A DNA stretch of 64,000 nt. Source: Actinomadura sp. 6K520 (GTDB lineage Bacteria > Actinomycetota > Actinomycetes > Streptosporangiales > Streptosporangiaceae). The stretch lies in the NCBI RefSeq assembly GCF_004349245.1, contig NZ_SMLC01000005.1, positions 51,561-115,560 of the forward strand, in the 5' to 3' direction. Every line of letters starts with the position of its first letter. Position 1 is the stretch's first letter. Of the stretch, positions 55,760 to 63,940 are shown piece after piece. Made by a program: the position numbers and the translations under genes. The notes below the pieces were generated by a model. That model did no database searches. It was not told the origin of the DNA and saw only the letters and a list, made by a program, of their open reading frames with translations.

Positions 55760-57061
55760 CTAGCCCGCCCGCAGGGCCAGGCCCAGCGCGCGGAACTGCT
55801 CCACCGGCCGGTGGTAGCCGCGCTCGATGTGGTGGACGCCCCGCAGGGTGGACGGTCCTTCCGCCACCGCCGCCGCGAGCACCGCCGAGAACCCGGCCCG
55901 GATGTCGGGCATGGTCACGTCACCGCCGCGGAGCTTGCTCACGCCCCGCACGACGGCCGAATGCAGCGCCGCCGTGTCGTGGTAGCGGCACGCCGGGCCG
56001 CCGAGGCACGTGTCGTAGACCTCGATCTCGGCGCCCATGCTCTGCAGCGCCGGCACGTACGCGAGCCTGTTCTCGTACACCGTCTCGTGCAGCACCGACA
56101 TGCCCTCCGCCTGGGTGAACAACACCATCAGGGGCGTCTGCCAGTCGGTCGCGAACCCGGGATGCGTGTCGGTCTGCACGGCCGCGGGCCGCAGCCCGCT
56201 CGGCGCCGACGCCATGATCCAGTCGTCGGTGATCTCGAACTCGGCGCCCATCCGGGTCAGCGTGGTGATCGCGGTGACGAGCCGGTCCTGCGGGCACCCG
56301 TGCACCCGTACCTCTCCCCGGGTGACCAGGCCCGCCACCAGGTACGAGAACGCCTCGATCCGGTCGCCCTCCAGCCGCGTCAACGCGCCGTTCAGGCGTT
56401 CCACGCCCTCCACCACGATCCGCCGGTCCGGCGCGAACGAGATCCGCGCCCCCATCCGCTGCAGGAACAGCGCCAGCTCGATGATCTCCGGCTCGGTGGC
56501 CGCGTTCCGGATGACGGTCTTGCCCTGCGCCCGCACGGCCGCCAGCAGCACCGTCTCGGTGGCGCCGACGCTCGGGTACGGGAGCTCGATCCGCGCCCCC
56601 ACGAGCCGCGACGCCCGCGCGTGGATCCCGTCGGCCTCGTGCGTCACCTCGGCCCCGAACGCCCGGAGGGCCTCCACGTGGAAGTCGACCGGGCGCCTGC
56701 CGATCGGGTCGCCGCCGACCATCGGCACGAACGCCTCACCCGCCCGGTGCAGCAGCGGCCCCAGCATCAGGATCGGAATGCGGTTCAGCCCGGTGAAAGC
56801 CTTGCCGACGCTCGGGTCCGCCACCGGCCCCGGCGCGACCGTCACGTCGCCGTCGGACCGCTCCACCGTCATGCCGACGTGCTCCAGCATGCCCGCCGTG
56901 ATCCCGACCTCGCCGACGTCCGGCGCGTTGCCGATGGTGCTCGGCCCGTCCCCCAGCATCGCCGCGACCATGTGCTTGCTGACCGCGTTCTTCGCCCCCC
57001 GCACGGTGACGTCCCCGCGCAGCGGCCCCGACGGTTCGATCTGCCACAGCTTCTCAGTCAC
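55760..57061 (-). CDS. murA: UDP-N-acetylglucosamine 1-carboxyvinyltransferase homologue with Cys-to-Asp change
   Basis: A 433-residue EPSP/MurA-fold enzyme that transfers enolpyruvate from PEP to UDP-GlcNAc, the first step of peptidoglycan synthesis. GAKNAVSKH (Lys24, Asn25), the loop GGDPIGRRPVDFH with Arg123, and ATDWQTPL are conserved. The catalytic-loop Cys (E. coli Cys115) is Asp118 here. That change is known in mycobacterial and chlamydial MurA and gives fosfomycin resistance. Divergence in the first helix suggests a second MurA-type paralogue rather than the housekeeping copy. Confidence 0.9.
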   Translation of the reverse strand: MTEKLWQIEPSGPLRGDVTVRGAKNAVSKHMVAAMLGDGPSTIGNAPDVGEVGITAGMLEHVGMTVERSDGDVTVAPGPVADPSVGKAFTGLNRIPILMLGPLLHRAGEAFVPMVGGDPIGRRPVDFHVEALRAFGAEVTHEADGIHARASRLVGARIELPYPSVGATETVLLAAVRAQGKTVIRNAATEPEIIELALFLQRMGARISFAPDRRIVVEGVERLNGALTRLEGDRIEAFSYLVAGLVTRGEVRVHGCPQDRLVTAITTLTRMGAEFEITDDWIMASAPSGLRPAAVQTDTHPGFATDWQTPLMVLFTQAEGMSVLHETVYENRLAYVPALQSMGAEIEVYDTCLGGPACRYHDTAALHSAVVRGVSKLRGGDVTMPDIRAGFSAVLAAAVAEGPSTLRGVHHIERGYHRPVEQFRALGLALRAG

Positions 57062-57287
57062 CCGAGCAGCCTACGGCGTCCCCGGCGACCGTCCGGCAGT
57101 TTCACCCCCAACTCCCGGAAAACCCCCACCCCTCAGCGACGCGCCCTGCCCTGCACCGTTACGGCCGTCCGCCGCGGCCGTGGCCGTGCTCTCCATGTTG
57201 ATCTAGGTGATTGTGTTCGCGCTCGATCTGGTGGACGGCACACGAATCTCCGGACGATGACGGCACCACCCCGTCCTAGGAGGTCAG

Positions 57288-58514
57288 ATGCGACTGAGGA
57301 CAAAACAGGGAATCTGGGCCGCGCTCATGGCCGCCACCCTGGCAACGACCTCACTGTCCATCGTCCACGCCGCCGTCCCGGAACCGACGCCCGCCCCGCT
57401 CGCCGAGTACGACATCAGCTCCACCCATGTCAGCGGAGTGTCGTCCGGCGGGTTCATGGCGAACCAACTCCACGTCGCCTACTCCAAGCTCTTCCAGGGG
57501 GCCGGCGTCTTCTCCGCCGGCGCTTACGACTGCGCGCAGAACAGCCTGAGCACCGCGCTCAACGCGTGCATGGCGACCTACCTGCCCCGCAAGACCCCCG
57601 CCCAACTCGAACAGCTGACCCGCGACCGCGCCGCGGCCGGCACGGTCGACCCTGTGGGCAACCTGTCGGGCGACCCCGTGTGGCTGTACCACGGCACGTC
57701 CGACACCACCGTCGCCCAGGCGGTCAATGACGACCTCGCCACCTACTACCGCGACTTCGGCGCCGACGTCGTCTACGAGCACGACTCCCCCGCCGGGCAC
57801 GCCTGGATCAGCCCCATCGGCCCCGGCGCCTGCTCGGTCACCCAGTCGCCCTGGATCAACGACTGCGGCGGCGACGCCGTGGGGGACATGCTGACCCACC
57901 TGTACGGCACCCTGCGGCCCGCCGCCTCGTCCCTGACCGGACAACTGATCCGGTTCGACCAGAACGCCTACGTCCCCGGCGGCGACGCCACCGCCATCAG
58001 CATGGGCGACGAAGGATTCGCCTACATCCCGCAGTCCTGCGAGCAGGGTTCCTGCAAGCTGATGGTCGCGCTGCACGGCTGCTACCAGTACTACGGCAAC
58101 ATCGGCGACACCTTCATGGACAAGGCGTACCTCAACGAGTACGCCGACACCAACGACATGATCGTCCTCTACCCGCAGGCCACGCTGACGGCGGCGAGCA
58201 ACCCTCGCGGCTGCTGGGACTGGTGGGGCTACCAGTCCGCCCAGTACCCCCTCAAAACCGGCCCGCAGATGAGAGCGGTCGTGAACATGGTCACGGCCAT
58301 CACCGACGGCGGGACCACCCCGCCGACCACTCCTCCCACGGAGACCCCCGAGTGCGTGACCGCGTCGAACTACGCCCACACCACCGCCGGAAGAGCCCAC
58401 CATTCGATGGGCACCACCTACGCGAACGGCTCCAATCAGAACCTGGGCCTGTGGAACGTCTTCACCACCAGCAGCATCATGGAAACCAACCCCGGACACT
58501 GGATCAAATGCTGA
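57288..58514 (+). CDS. secreted PHB-depolymerase-like esterase
   Basis: A 408-residue alpha/beta hydrolase. A signal peptide (about residues 1-29) precedes the catalytic domain. The nucleophile motif is GVSSGGFMANQ; the C-terminal His lies in SPAGHAWISP. The sequence matches the fungal-type extracellular PHB depolymerase group. A Thr/Pro linker (TTPPTTPPTETPE) leads to a small C-terminal binding domain with two cysteines. AGGAGG precedes the ATG. It probably hydrolyses poly-3-hydroxybutyrate or related esters outside the cell. Confidence 0.9.
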   Translation: MRLRTKQGIWAALMAATLATTSLSIVHAAVPEPTPAPLAEYDISSTHVSGVSSGGFMANQLHVAYSKLFQGAGVFSAGAYDCAQNSLSTALNACMATYLPRKTPAQLEQLTRDRAAAGTVDPVGNLSGDPVWLYHGTSDTTVAQAVNDDLATYYRDFGADVVYEHDSPAGHAWISPIGPGACSVTQSPWINDCGGDAVGDMLTHLYGTLRPAASSLTGQLIRFDQNAYVPGGDATAISMGDEGFAYIPQSCEQGSCKLMVALHGCYQYYGNIGDTFMDKAYLNEYADTNDMIVLYPQATLTAASNPRGCWDWWGYQSAQYPLKTGPQMRAVVNMVTAITDGGTTPPTTPPTETPECVTASNYAHTTAGRAHHSMGTTYANGSNQNLGLWNVFTTSSIMETNPGHWIKC

Positions 58515-58528
58515 CCTGAACCCCCAAT

Positions 58529-58562
58529 GGGCCTTGCCCGCCCTTCCCAGCGGGCAAGGCCC
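58529..58562 (+). terminator. strong hairpin terminator
   Basis: Arms GGGCCTTGCCCGC and GCGGGCAAGGCCC pair over 13 bases with an eight-base loop, 15 bases after the esterase stop. Confidence 0.8.
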
Positions 58563-58709
58563 GCCCCTTCCCTGGACGTCAACGCGACAGTTCTCGCTGC
58601 CTCCAAACGTTGACCGGCCGGCGGCATCTCGACGACCTGTATCGGTCACGCTGAACCAGACCCGTCTGGACCAGGTGTTCGCGGGATCTCAGCGGCGTAG
58701 CTTCGAGAC

Positions 58710-59607
58710 ATGGTGATCGGTGAGTCTGCCCTACGGCTGCTGCGAGATCTCGAACTCGGCCGGGAGGAATACTACCAACGCCTCCTGACCATGCTGATCC
58801 TCAACGGCCCCTATCCACGGTGGAACAGCCGCAACGCCCCGAGCCCCCCGGGGACGCGACTTCCTGCTCGCGTTGGACGGACTCTCTTTCGGCACCGAGG
58901 AATGGGCGACGCTTCCCTCGTTCGTCGACGAATTCGACCTACCGCGGCGCCACGACGGGGAGGCCGGTGCGGCACCGGACTACGCCGTGCTGTTCGCCGA
59001 CCGGCTCTGGATCATCGAACTCAAAGCCGCAGCGTCCAGCCATCGCCCAGCGCAGATTCCGACCTACCTCCGACTCGCCCGCCACCACCACCCAGCCCGC
59101 AGTATCGACCTCACCTACCTCACGCCTGAAATGACATGGACGCCACCGAAGCCGACCGACGCGCGCCTGGCCCACATCACCTGGCGACAGGTTGTGCCGC
59201 TCCTCACCAAGATCTGGAGCAACGGCGACTCAAGCGAACTCCAGGCGTTGACCCTCCTGACCGAGGCGATCGAGGGCATCGGAAAAGGCCGTCCGCCCGA
59301 GCCTCCAAAGACCGGCCGACCGGCCGACCCGGACCCCCTCCGCTCGGCCGTCCAGCTGGCGGAAGCGACCGGCCAGGATGGCCACCAGCGAGCGCTCGAC
59401 CATGCAGCCGCAAGCGTGGAAGAACTGCAGCGACTACGGCTCGCCGTAAAGGAAACGATTGGCGCCGCGCCCGCCGGAGAGGCCATCCGGTTCGTGCAGG
59501 CCTGGATCTGGACCGCCGCGACGAGCACCGGCCAAGCGCTCACCGGAGCCGGCGAATCGACCGGCTACGAACTCCGCCTATCCCGATACCGCTCCGACCA
59601 CTACTGA
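58710..59607 (+). pseudogene. frameshifted PD-(D/E)XK nuclease-like gene
   Basis: From the ATG at 58710 the frame gives ESALRLLRDLELGREEYYQR... for about 45 residues. The sense then continues in another frame: RDFLLALDGLSFGTEEW... to a stop at 59607. The switch falls at a run of six C's (58844-58849); removing one C joins both parts into one protein of about 298 residues. The second part carries APDYAVLFADRLWIIELKAAA, a D...ExK pattern of the PD-(D/E)XK nuclease fold. Either the gene is broken or the run was misread. Confidence 0.75.
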
Positions 59608-59818
59608 CGGTGCGTTTCATCGACGCAGGCGCATCACCGGCATTCGACTTCGCGTTACTCAGGCACCCTGAGAACGCCGACTTCCACCACCAACCAGGTC
59701 CGACGCGACCCCCGATCGCCGATCCGGCTCGCCTTTAGGCGGCGTCTCACAGGTGCCACCGGCCAGACCAGGCGGTACACCATCCCACTCGGACCTCGCA
59801 GCATTAGACGGCGCGTGC

Positions 59819-59824
59819 ACCAGG
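59819..59824 (+). repeat. left target-site duplication of the IS21 element
   Basis: ACCAGG directly precedes the left IS end and is repeated at 62686-62691 directly after the right end, marking a 6-bp target duplication. Confidence 0.85.
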
Positions 59825-59828
59825 TGAC

Positions 59829-59915
59829 GGCGGCCGTGGAAAGCTCCCCGTAGGCGGCCAGATACCGCCCCACTGATGGCCACGAAGTTCCCCAGGGACG
59901 GCCAGATATCTCCCC
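59829..59915 (+). repeat. left terminal repeat array of the IS21 element
   Basis: Four imperfect copies begin at about 59829, 59853, 59874 and 59896, each of the form GGCGGCC or GGACGGCC followed about ten bases later by TCCCC or similar. They are probable transposase-binding sites. Confidence 0.75.
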
Positions 59916-59955
59916 GCTTGATCGTGATCGTTCCCGGTCGGCGAGAGTCGAGCGG

Positions 59956-61533
59956 GTGAAGAACAGCAGGGAGATCATGGAGATCCTTGAGGCGTACGAC
60001 CTCACGGGCAGTTACCGTGCTGCGGCCGAGTTGGCCGGGTGCGACCACCACACGGTGGCCCGGTATGTGAAGATGCGCGCTGCGGGGCAGGCGCCCGAGC
60101 AGCGGCGGCACCGGGAGCGGGCGATCGACGCCTACCTGCCCAAGATCGAGGAGCTGGTGGTCCGTTCCCGCGGGAGGATTCGCGCCGATGTGGTGCATAA
60201 GCGGATCGTCGCGATGGGCTTCACCGGCGGGGAGCGCACCACCCGCCGCACGGTGGCCGAGGCCAAGGCCCAGTACCGGCTCGGCCGCCACCGCGTTTAC
60301 CGGCCCTGGACGGTCGAGCCGGGCCTGTGGCTGCAGTGGGATTGGGGCTGGGGCCCGCTGATCGGCGGACGGCAGACCATCTTGTGGTGCGCGTGGCTGG
60401 CCTGGTCGCGGTTCCGGGTGGTGATCCCGGTCTGGGACAAGACGCTGCCGACCATCACCGCGTGCCTGGACGCGACGCTGCGCAGGATCGGCGGGGTGCC
60501 GGCTTATGCGCTGACCGACAACGAGAAGACCGTCACCACCGGCCATGTCGCGGGGATCGCGGTCCGCAACGCCGAGATCGTCGAGGTCGCCAAGCACTAT
60601 GGCATGACCATCCGCACGTGTGTCCCGGCCGATCCGGAGTCCAAGGGCGGATCGGAGGCGACGGTGCGGATCGCCAAGGCCGACCTGGTCCCGACCGAGG
60701 TGAACCTGCTGGCCGAGTATCGGACGTTCTCGCAGTTGGAGGCGGCCTGCCGGGTCTTCTGCGAGGAGGTGAACGGCCGTGTCCACCGCGAGACCAAGCG
60801 CAAGCCGGTCGAGCTGCTGGCCGAGGAACGCCAGCGGCTGCACCCGCTGCCCAAGGCGCCGTTCACTGCGGCGTTCGGCACCACCCGCCGGGTGAACTGG
60901 GACTGCACCATCTCGGTCGAGGGAGTGCGGTACTCGGTGCCGCACCGGCTGGTCGACACCCGGGTCTGGGCACGGTTCCATGGCGATGAGCTGATCGTCA
61001 CCTCGGTCGCCGCCGACGGCACCGCGGCAGAGGCAGCCCGGCACCGCCGCGGGACGGCCGGAACCCCCGTTGTCGACCAGTCGCACTACCCGCCCCGCGA
61101 GGACAAGGACGCCGAGCGGACCCCGAAGGCCACCTCGGCGCAGGAGGCGGCATTCCTGATGCTCGGCCCCGGGGCGGCATCCTGGCTGGTCGAGGCCGCC
61201 GCCGCGGGCACCCGCCGGATCACCGCCAAGATGGCCGAGGCCGTCGCCCTGTCCAAGCTGCACTCGCCCGCTGCCGTCGACCGCGCCCTCGGGACGGCCG
61301 CGATCACCGGCCGGTTCACCGAGAAGGACCTGCTGTCGATCCTGGACTACCAGGCCCGCCAAGCCGACGCCGAGCCCACCCGTCCCGGCGAGGACCACAG
61401 CCTGCAACCTGGCACCTCGGCCTGGGCCACCTTCGGCACCACCGCACCGGCCCCTCCCGCTCTCGCCGACGACATCACCGGCGACACCGTCGACCTCCCG
61501 ACCATCGACGACGCTGCCGATGGTGACCGGTGA
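59956..61533 (+). CDS. istA: IS21-family transposase IstA
   Basis: A 525-residue DDE transposase. An N-terminal helix-turn-helix (SYRAAAELAGCDHHTVARYV) is followed by the catalytic core: Asp in WLQWDWGWG, Asp in YALTDNEKTV and Glu in SKGGSEATVRIAK. The C-terminal domain follows IstA proteins. The GTG at 59956 is the start. Its stop overlaps the next small gene (GTGA). Confidence 0.95.
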   Translation: MKNSREIMEILEAYDLTGSYRAAAELAGCDHHTVARYVKMRAAGQAPEQRRHRERAIDAYLPKIEELVVRSRGRIRADVVHKRIVAMGFTGGERTTRRTVAEAKAQYRLGRHRVYRPWTVEPGLWLQWDWGWGPLIGGRQTILWCAWLAWSRFRVVIPVWDKTLPTITACLDATLRRIGGVPAYALTDNEKTVTTGHVAGIAVRNAEIVEVAKHYGMTIRTCVPADPESKGGSEATVRIAKADLVPTEVNLLAEYRTFSQLEAACRVFCEEVNGRVHRETKRKPVELLAEERQRLHPLPKAPFTAAFGTTRRVNWDCTISVEGVRYSVPHRLVDTRVWARFHGDELIVTSVAADGTAAEAARHRRGTAGTPVVDQSHYPPREDKDAERTPKATSAQEAAFLMLGPGAASWLVEAAAAGTRRITAKMAEAVALSKLHSPAAVDRALGTAAITGRFTEKDLLSILDYQARQADAEPTRPGEDHSLQPGTSAWATFGTTAPAPPALADDITGDTVDLPTIDDAADGDR

Positions 61534-61766
61534 GGCCCGGGCCAGGCCCGGACTGGGCCCCGCTCAGCATGCGGACATGGGTGGCCCAGGACCTGCACCG
61601 CACCCTGACCACGACAATCGACTACCTGCTGCGCCACCACCCCGGCACCGGCACCGTCCTGGACGACCTGCGCTATCACGCCGGACTGCTGGGCTGCCGC
61701 CTGGCCGCCAGCGGTGTTGAACCCACTTCCGTCCCCGGCACCACGACGAGCAAGGAACCGATCTGA
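61530..61766 (+). CDS. small ORF coupled between istA and istB
   Basis: A 78-residue frame with a GTG start inside the istA stop (GTGA) and a stop that overlaps the istB ATG (TGATG). It has a helical pattern (WVAQDLHRTLTTTIDYLLRHHPGTGTVLDDLRYHAGLLGC). The exact overlap at both ends is strong evidence for translation. IS21 elements usually carry only istA and istB, so this extra gene is unusual. No family recognised. Confidence 0.75.
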   Translation: MRPGPGPDWAPLSMRTWVAQDLHRTLTTTIDYLLRHHPGTGTVLDDLRYHAGLLGCRLAASGVEPTSVPGTTTSKEPI

Positions 61767-62569
61767 TGGCCACCCCGCTGCGCACCGTCGCAGGCCCCGT
61801 CCCCGGCTCAGGCGGCGACCCGCTCGCCGAGGCGATCGAGCTGACCCGCCGACTCAAGCTGCCGCACATCCGCCGGGCCCTGCCCGACCTGGTGCCCACC
61901 GCCAAAGCCCAACGCTGGGACCCCGCCGAAGTCGTCCGCGTGCTGCTCGCCGAGGAAGCCGCCGGACGCGACCGCGCCAACCTCAACACACGCCGCAAAC
62001 GCGCCGGGTTCCCCGCCGGCAAGACCTTCGGCGACTGGGACGAGACCGCCTCCTCCATCCCGCGCCCCACCCAGGACGCCCTCAAGGGCCTGGAATGGGT
62101 CGGGCGACGCGAGAACCTGTGCGTCTGCGGCCCGTCGGGCACCGGCAAATCCCACTTCTGCGAAGCCCTCGGCCAAGCCGCCGTCGAGGCCGGCATGAGT
62201 GTCGCCTGGTTCACCATCGAAGACCTGGGCGCCCTGGTCCGCCGCCACCGCGTCGACGACTCCATCGCCCGCGCCCTGGCCCGCCTGATCCGCTCCGACC
62301 TCGTCATCATCGACGACATCGGGCTGCTGCCGGTCTCACCCGACGCCGCCGAGGGCTTCTACCGTCTGGTCGACGCCGCCTACGAACGGCGCTCGCTGGC
62401 GGTCTCCAGCAACCTGCACCCGTCGGGCTTCGACGAGATCATGCCCAAGACCCTGGCCACCGCCACCGTCGACCGTCTTCTCCATCACGCTCACGTCGTG
62501 GTCACCCAGGGTGACAGCTTCCGGCTCACCCAAGCCACCTCCGGGCAGGGGGTGAAGCCCTTCACCTAA
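61766..62569 (+). CDS. istB: IS21-family helper ATPase IstB
   Basis: A 267-residue AAA+ ATPase of the DnaC/IstB type that assists transposition. Walker A is GPSGTGKSHFCEALG, Walker B is LVIIDDIGLLPVS, and sensor-like and arginine-finger regions follow (SSNLHPSGFDEIMP). It is coupled to the small upstream ORF by TGATG. Confidence 0.95.
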   Translation: MATPLRTVAGPVPGSGGDPLAEAIELTRRLKLPHIRRALPDLVPTAKAQRWDPAEVVRVLLAEEAAGRDRANLNTRRKRAGFPAGKTFGDWDETASSIPRPTQDALKGLEWVGRRENLCVCGPSGTGKSHFCEALGQAAVEAGMSVAWFTIEDLGALVRRHRVDDSIARALARLIRSDLVIIDDIGLLPVSPDAAEGFYRLVDAAYERRSLAVSSNLHPSGFDEIMPKTLATATVDRLLHHAHVVVTQGDSFRLTQATSGQGVKPFT

Positions 62570-62591
62570 CCCCCAGACCAACACCAACGGT

Positions 62592-62679
62592 GGGGAGCTA
62601 TCTGGCCACCGTTGGGGAAGACTCCGTGGCCGCCAGCGGGGAGATCTCGAGGCCGCCCACGGGGAGTTCCAAACGGCCA
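62592..62679 (-). repeat. right terminal repeat array of the IS21 element
   Basis: Inverted counterpart of the left array, again with four copies (for example GGGGAGCTATCTGGCC at 62592-62607). Read on the minus strand they show GGCGGCC/GGTGGCC then TCCCC spacing, matching the left end. Confidence 0.75.
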
Positions 62680-62685
62680 TTGACA

Positions 62686-62691
62686 ACCAGG
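62686..62691 (+). repeat. right target-site duplication of the IS21 element
   Basis: ACCAGG, identical to the six bases before the left end. Confidence 0.85.
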
Positions 62692-63107
62692 AGCCCCGAC
62701 ACTTCAACCAACCCGGTCCGACGAACAAGCCACCCGATGCGCCAGCACCCTCCGCAACGGCCATCGCAGCGAACGCTGCGGGACAAGTCTTCAGGCCGAC
62801 ACGGGGCCAAGCTCACCGCTCCGGCACGCCGGTCGCGTCGACGGCCCTCCGCCTTCGGCGACGGGATGGCCGCTCCGGCCGTATTGCAGCCGAGCGAACC
62901 ACGGACGAAGGAGACCTGAGTGTGAGCATTCGCGGGGGCCGGTGGCCGCGCCGGTGCAAATGTGTGGGTTGGCCCCGGCGCGACCATGGTCCGAGCACGT
63001 CGAACTGGTTTAATTCTCACCTACCACACGTTGCACAAGCGTTGCGTCAGCCCCACTGTCAACAGTCCGGCCACGGAAGGCTCCCCGACCTGCATTATCC
63101 TTGGCCG
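62692..63107. other. gene-free stretch between IS and TPR gene
   Basis: No convincing gene in 416 bases. An AAGGAG followed by GTG at 62922 is in frame with the TPR gene and would give a 62-residue extension, but that extension has no natural protein pattern. A CATTAT box at 63093-63098 lies ten bases before the TPR ATG and could be a -10 for a leaderless transcript. Confidence 0.45.
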
Positions 63108-63602
63108 ATGATCAACACGAGGCCGGACTGGGAGCGGCGGATCGCCGAACTCTGGGCCACCTTCGACGACCACGAGCCGGAGGACTTTCTCGCGAAGGTC
63201 AAGGAACTGACCGCCGAGCTTCCTGCCGACGACGCCGTTGCGAACTACGAGCTGGCATCGGCCCATGACTCGATCGGAAATGAGGCGGCGGCCGCCACGC
63301 ACTACCGCATCGCCTTCGCGGCGGGCCTCGATGAGAAACGTCGGCGTCCAGCGACGATCCAGTACGCCAGCACGCTCCGCAACCTGGGCCAGGCCGAAGA
63401 AAGCGTCGCCCTCCTCACCGCAGAATGCGATGCCGTGTCCGACGAGCTGGACGACGCCGTTACCGCGTTCTTGGCACTTGCGCTAACCGATCTCGGACGC
63501 GACCGGGAGGCCGCGGCGCTCGCGCTGGGCGCACTCTCACGCCATCTACCGCTCTACAACCGTTCGCTTGCCAATTACGCGAAAGCAGTGATGGACGAGT
63601 AA
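63108..63602 (+). CDS. tetratricopeptide-repeat protein (TPR_5-like)
   Basis: A 164-residue helical protein. Repeated pairs of helices with TPR-like spacing are visible (VANYELASAHDSIGNEAAAATHYRIAFAAG, TIQYASTLRNLGQAEESVALL, AFLALALTDLGRDREAAALAL). Such proteins are small scaffold or interaction modules of unknown partner. The ATG at 63108 directly follows a -10-like box, consistent with a leaderless start. It is convergent with the rRNA operon. Confidence 0.85.
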   Translation: MINTRPDWERRIAELWATFDDHEPEDFLAKVKELTAELPADDAVANYELASAHDSIGNEAAAATHYRIAFAAGLDEKRRRPATIQYASTLRNLGQAEESVALLTAECDAVSDELDDAVTAFLALALTDLGRDREAAALALGALSRHLPLYNRSLANYAKAVMDE

Positions 63603-63623
63603 GCGGCTCATAGAAATGAGAAA

Positions 63624-63650
63624 GGGCCCCGCCATAACGGCGGGGCCCTC
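63624..63650 (-). terminator. rRNA-operon terminator
   Basis: AGGGCCCCGCC and GGCGGGGCCCT form an 11-bp stem with a five-base loop, followed on the minus strand by the T-rich TTTCTCATTTCT. It lies just after the 5S gene and can also end the TPR transcript. Confidence 0.9.
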
Positions 63651-63662
63651 CCCATAATATAA

Positions 63663-63780
63663 GTCCGGCGGTGTCCTACTCTCCCACACAGTCTCCCATG
63701 CAGTACCATCGGCGCTGAAGAGCTTAACTTCCGGGTTCGGAATGGGACCGGGTGTTTCCCCTTCGCCAAAACCACCGAAC
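63663..63780 (-). rRNA. rrf: 5S ribosomal RNA
   Basis: A 118-base minus-strand RNA. The 5' end GTTCGGTGGT pairs with ACACCGCCGGAC at the 3' end, the conserved CCCATTCCGAACCCGGAAG and GGGAGAGTAGG regions are present. It follows the 23S gene by the usual spacer. Ends are set by helix I pairing, within a base or two. Confidence 0.95.
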
Positions 63781-63940
63781 GTCTCAACGCACCACCCGAT
63801 ACACCAGGGCGGGCAAGTCAACGTCCGAGCACAACGCTCAGCATTCAATTATACAACCACGGGTCACCCAGGGTTGTTTCCTGAGAACCACACAGGGACG
63901 CGAACAACTCACACAGCGATTCACCTTGAACGAATTGTGT

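Larger units (their letters stand above)
59825..62685 (+). mobile_element. complete IS21-family insertion sequence
   Basis: The element is 2861 bp and begins TG and ends CA. Both ends carry four imperfect copies of a 21-24 bp motif (GGCGGCC followed by about ten bases and TCCCC), inverted between the ends. It contains istA, a small overlapping ORF and istB, and is flanked by a 6-bp direct repeat. Frames and motifs are intact, so it may be active. Confidence 0.93.

Noticed and set aside
58710..59607. Programmed ribosomal frameshift in the nuclease-like gene
   Set aside because: No stop codon or typical +1/-1 slippery site with a stimulatory structure is visible at the C run; a length error is simpler. 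Kept only as a frameshifted gene.
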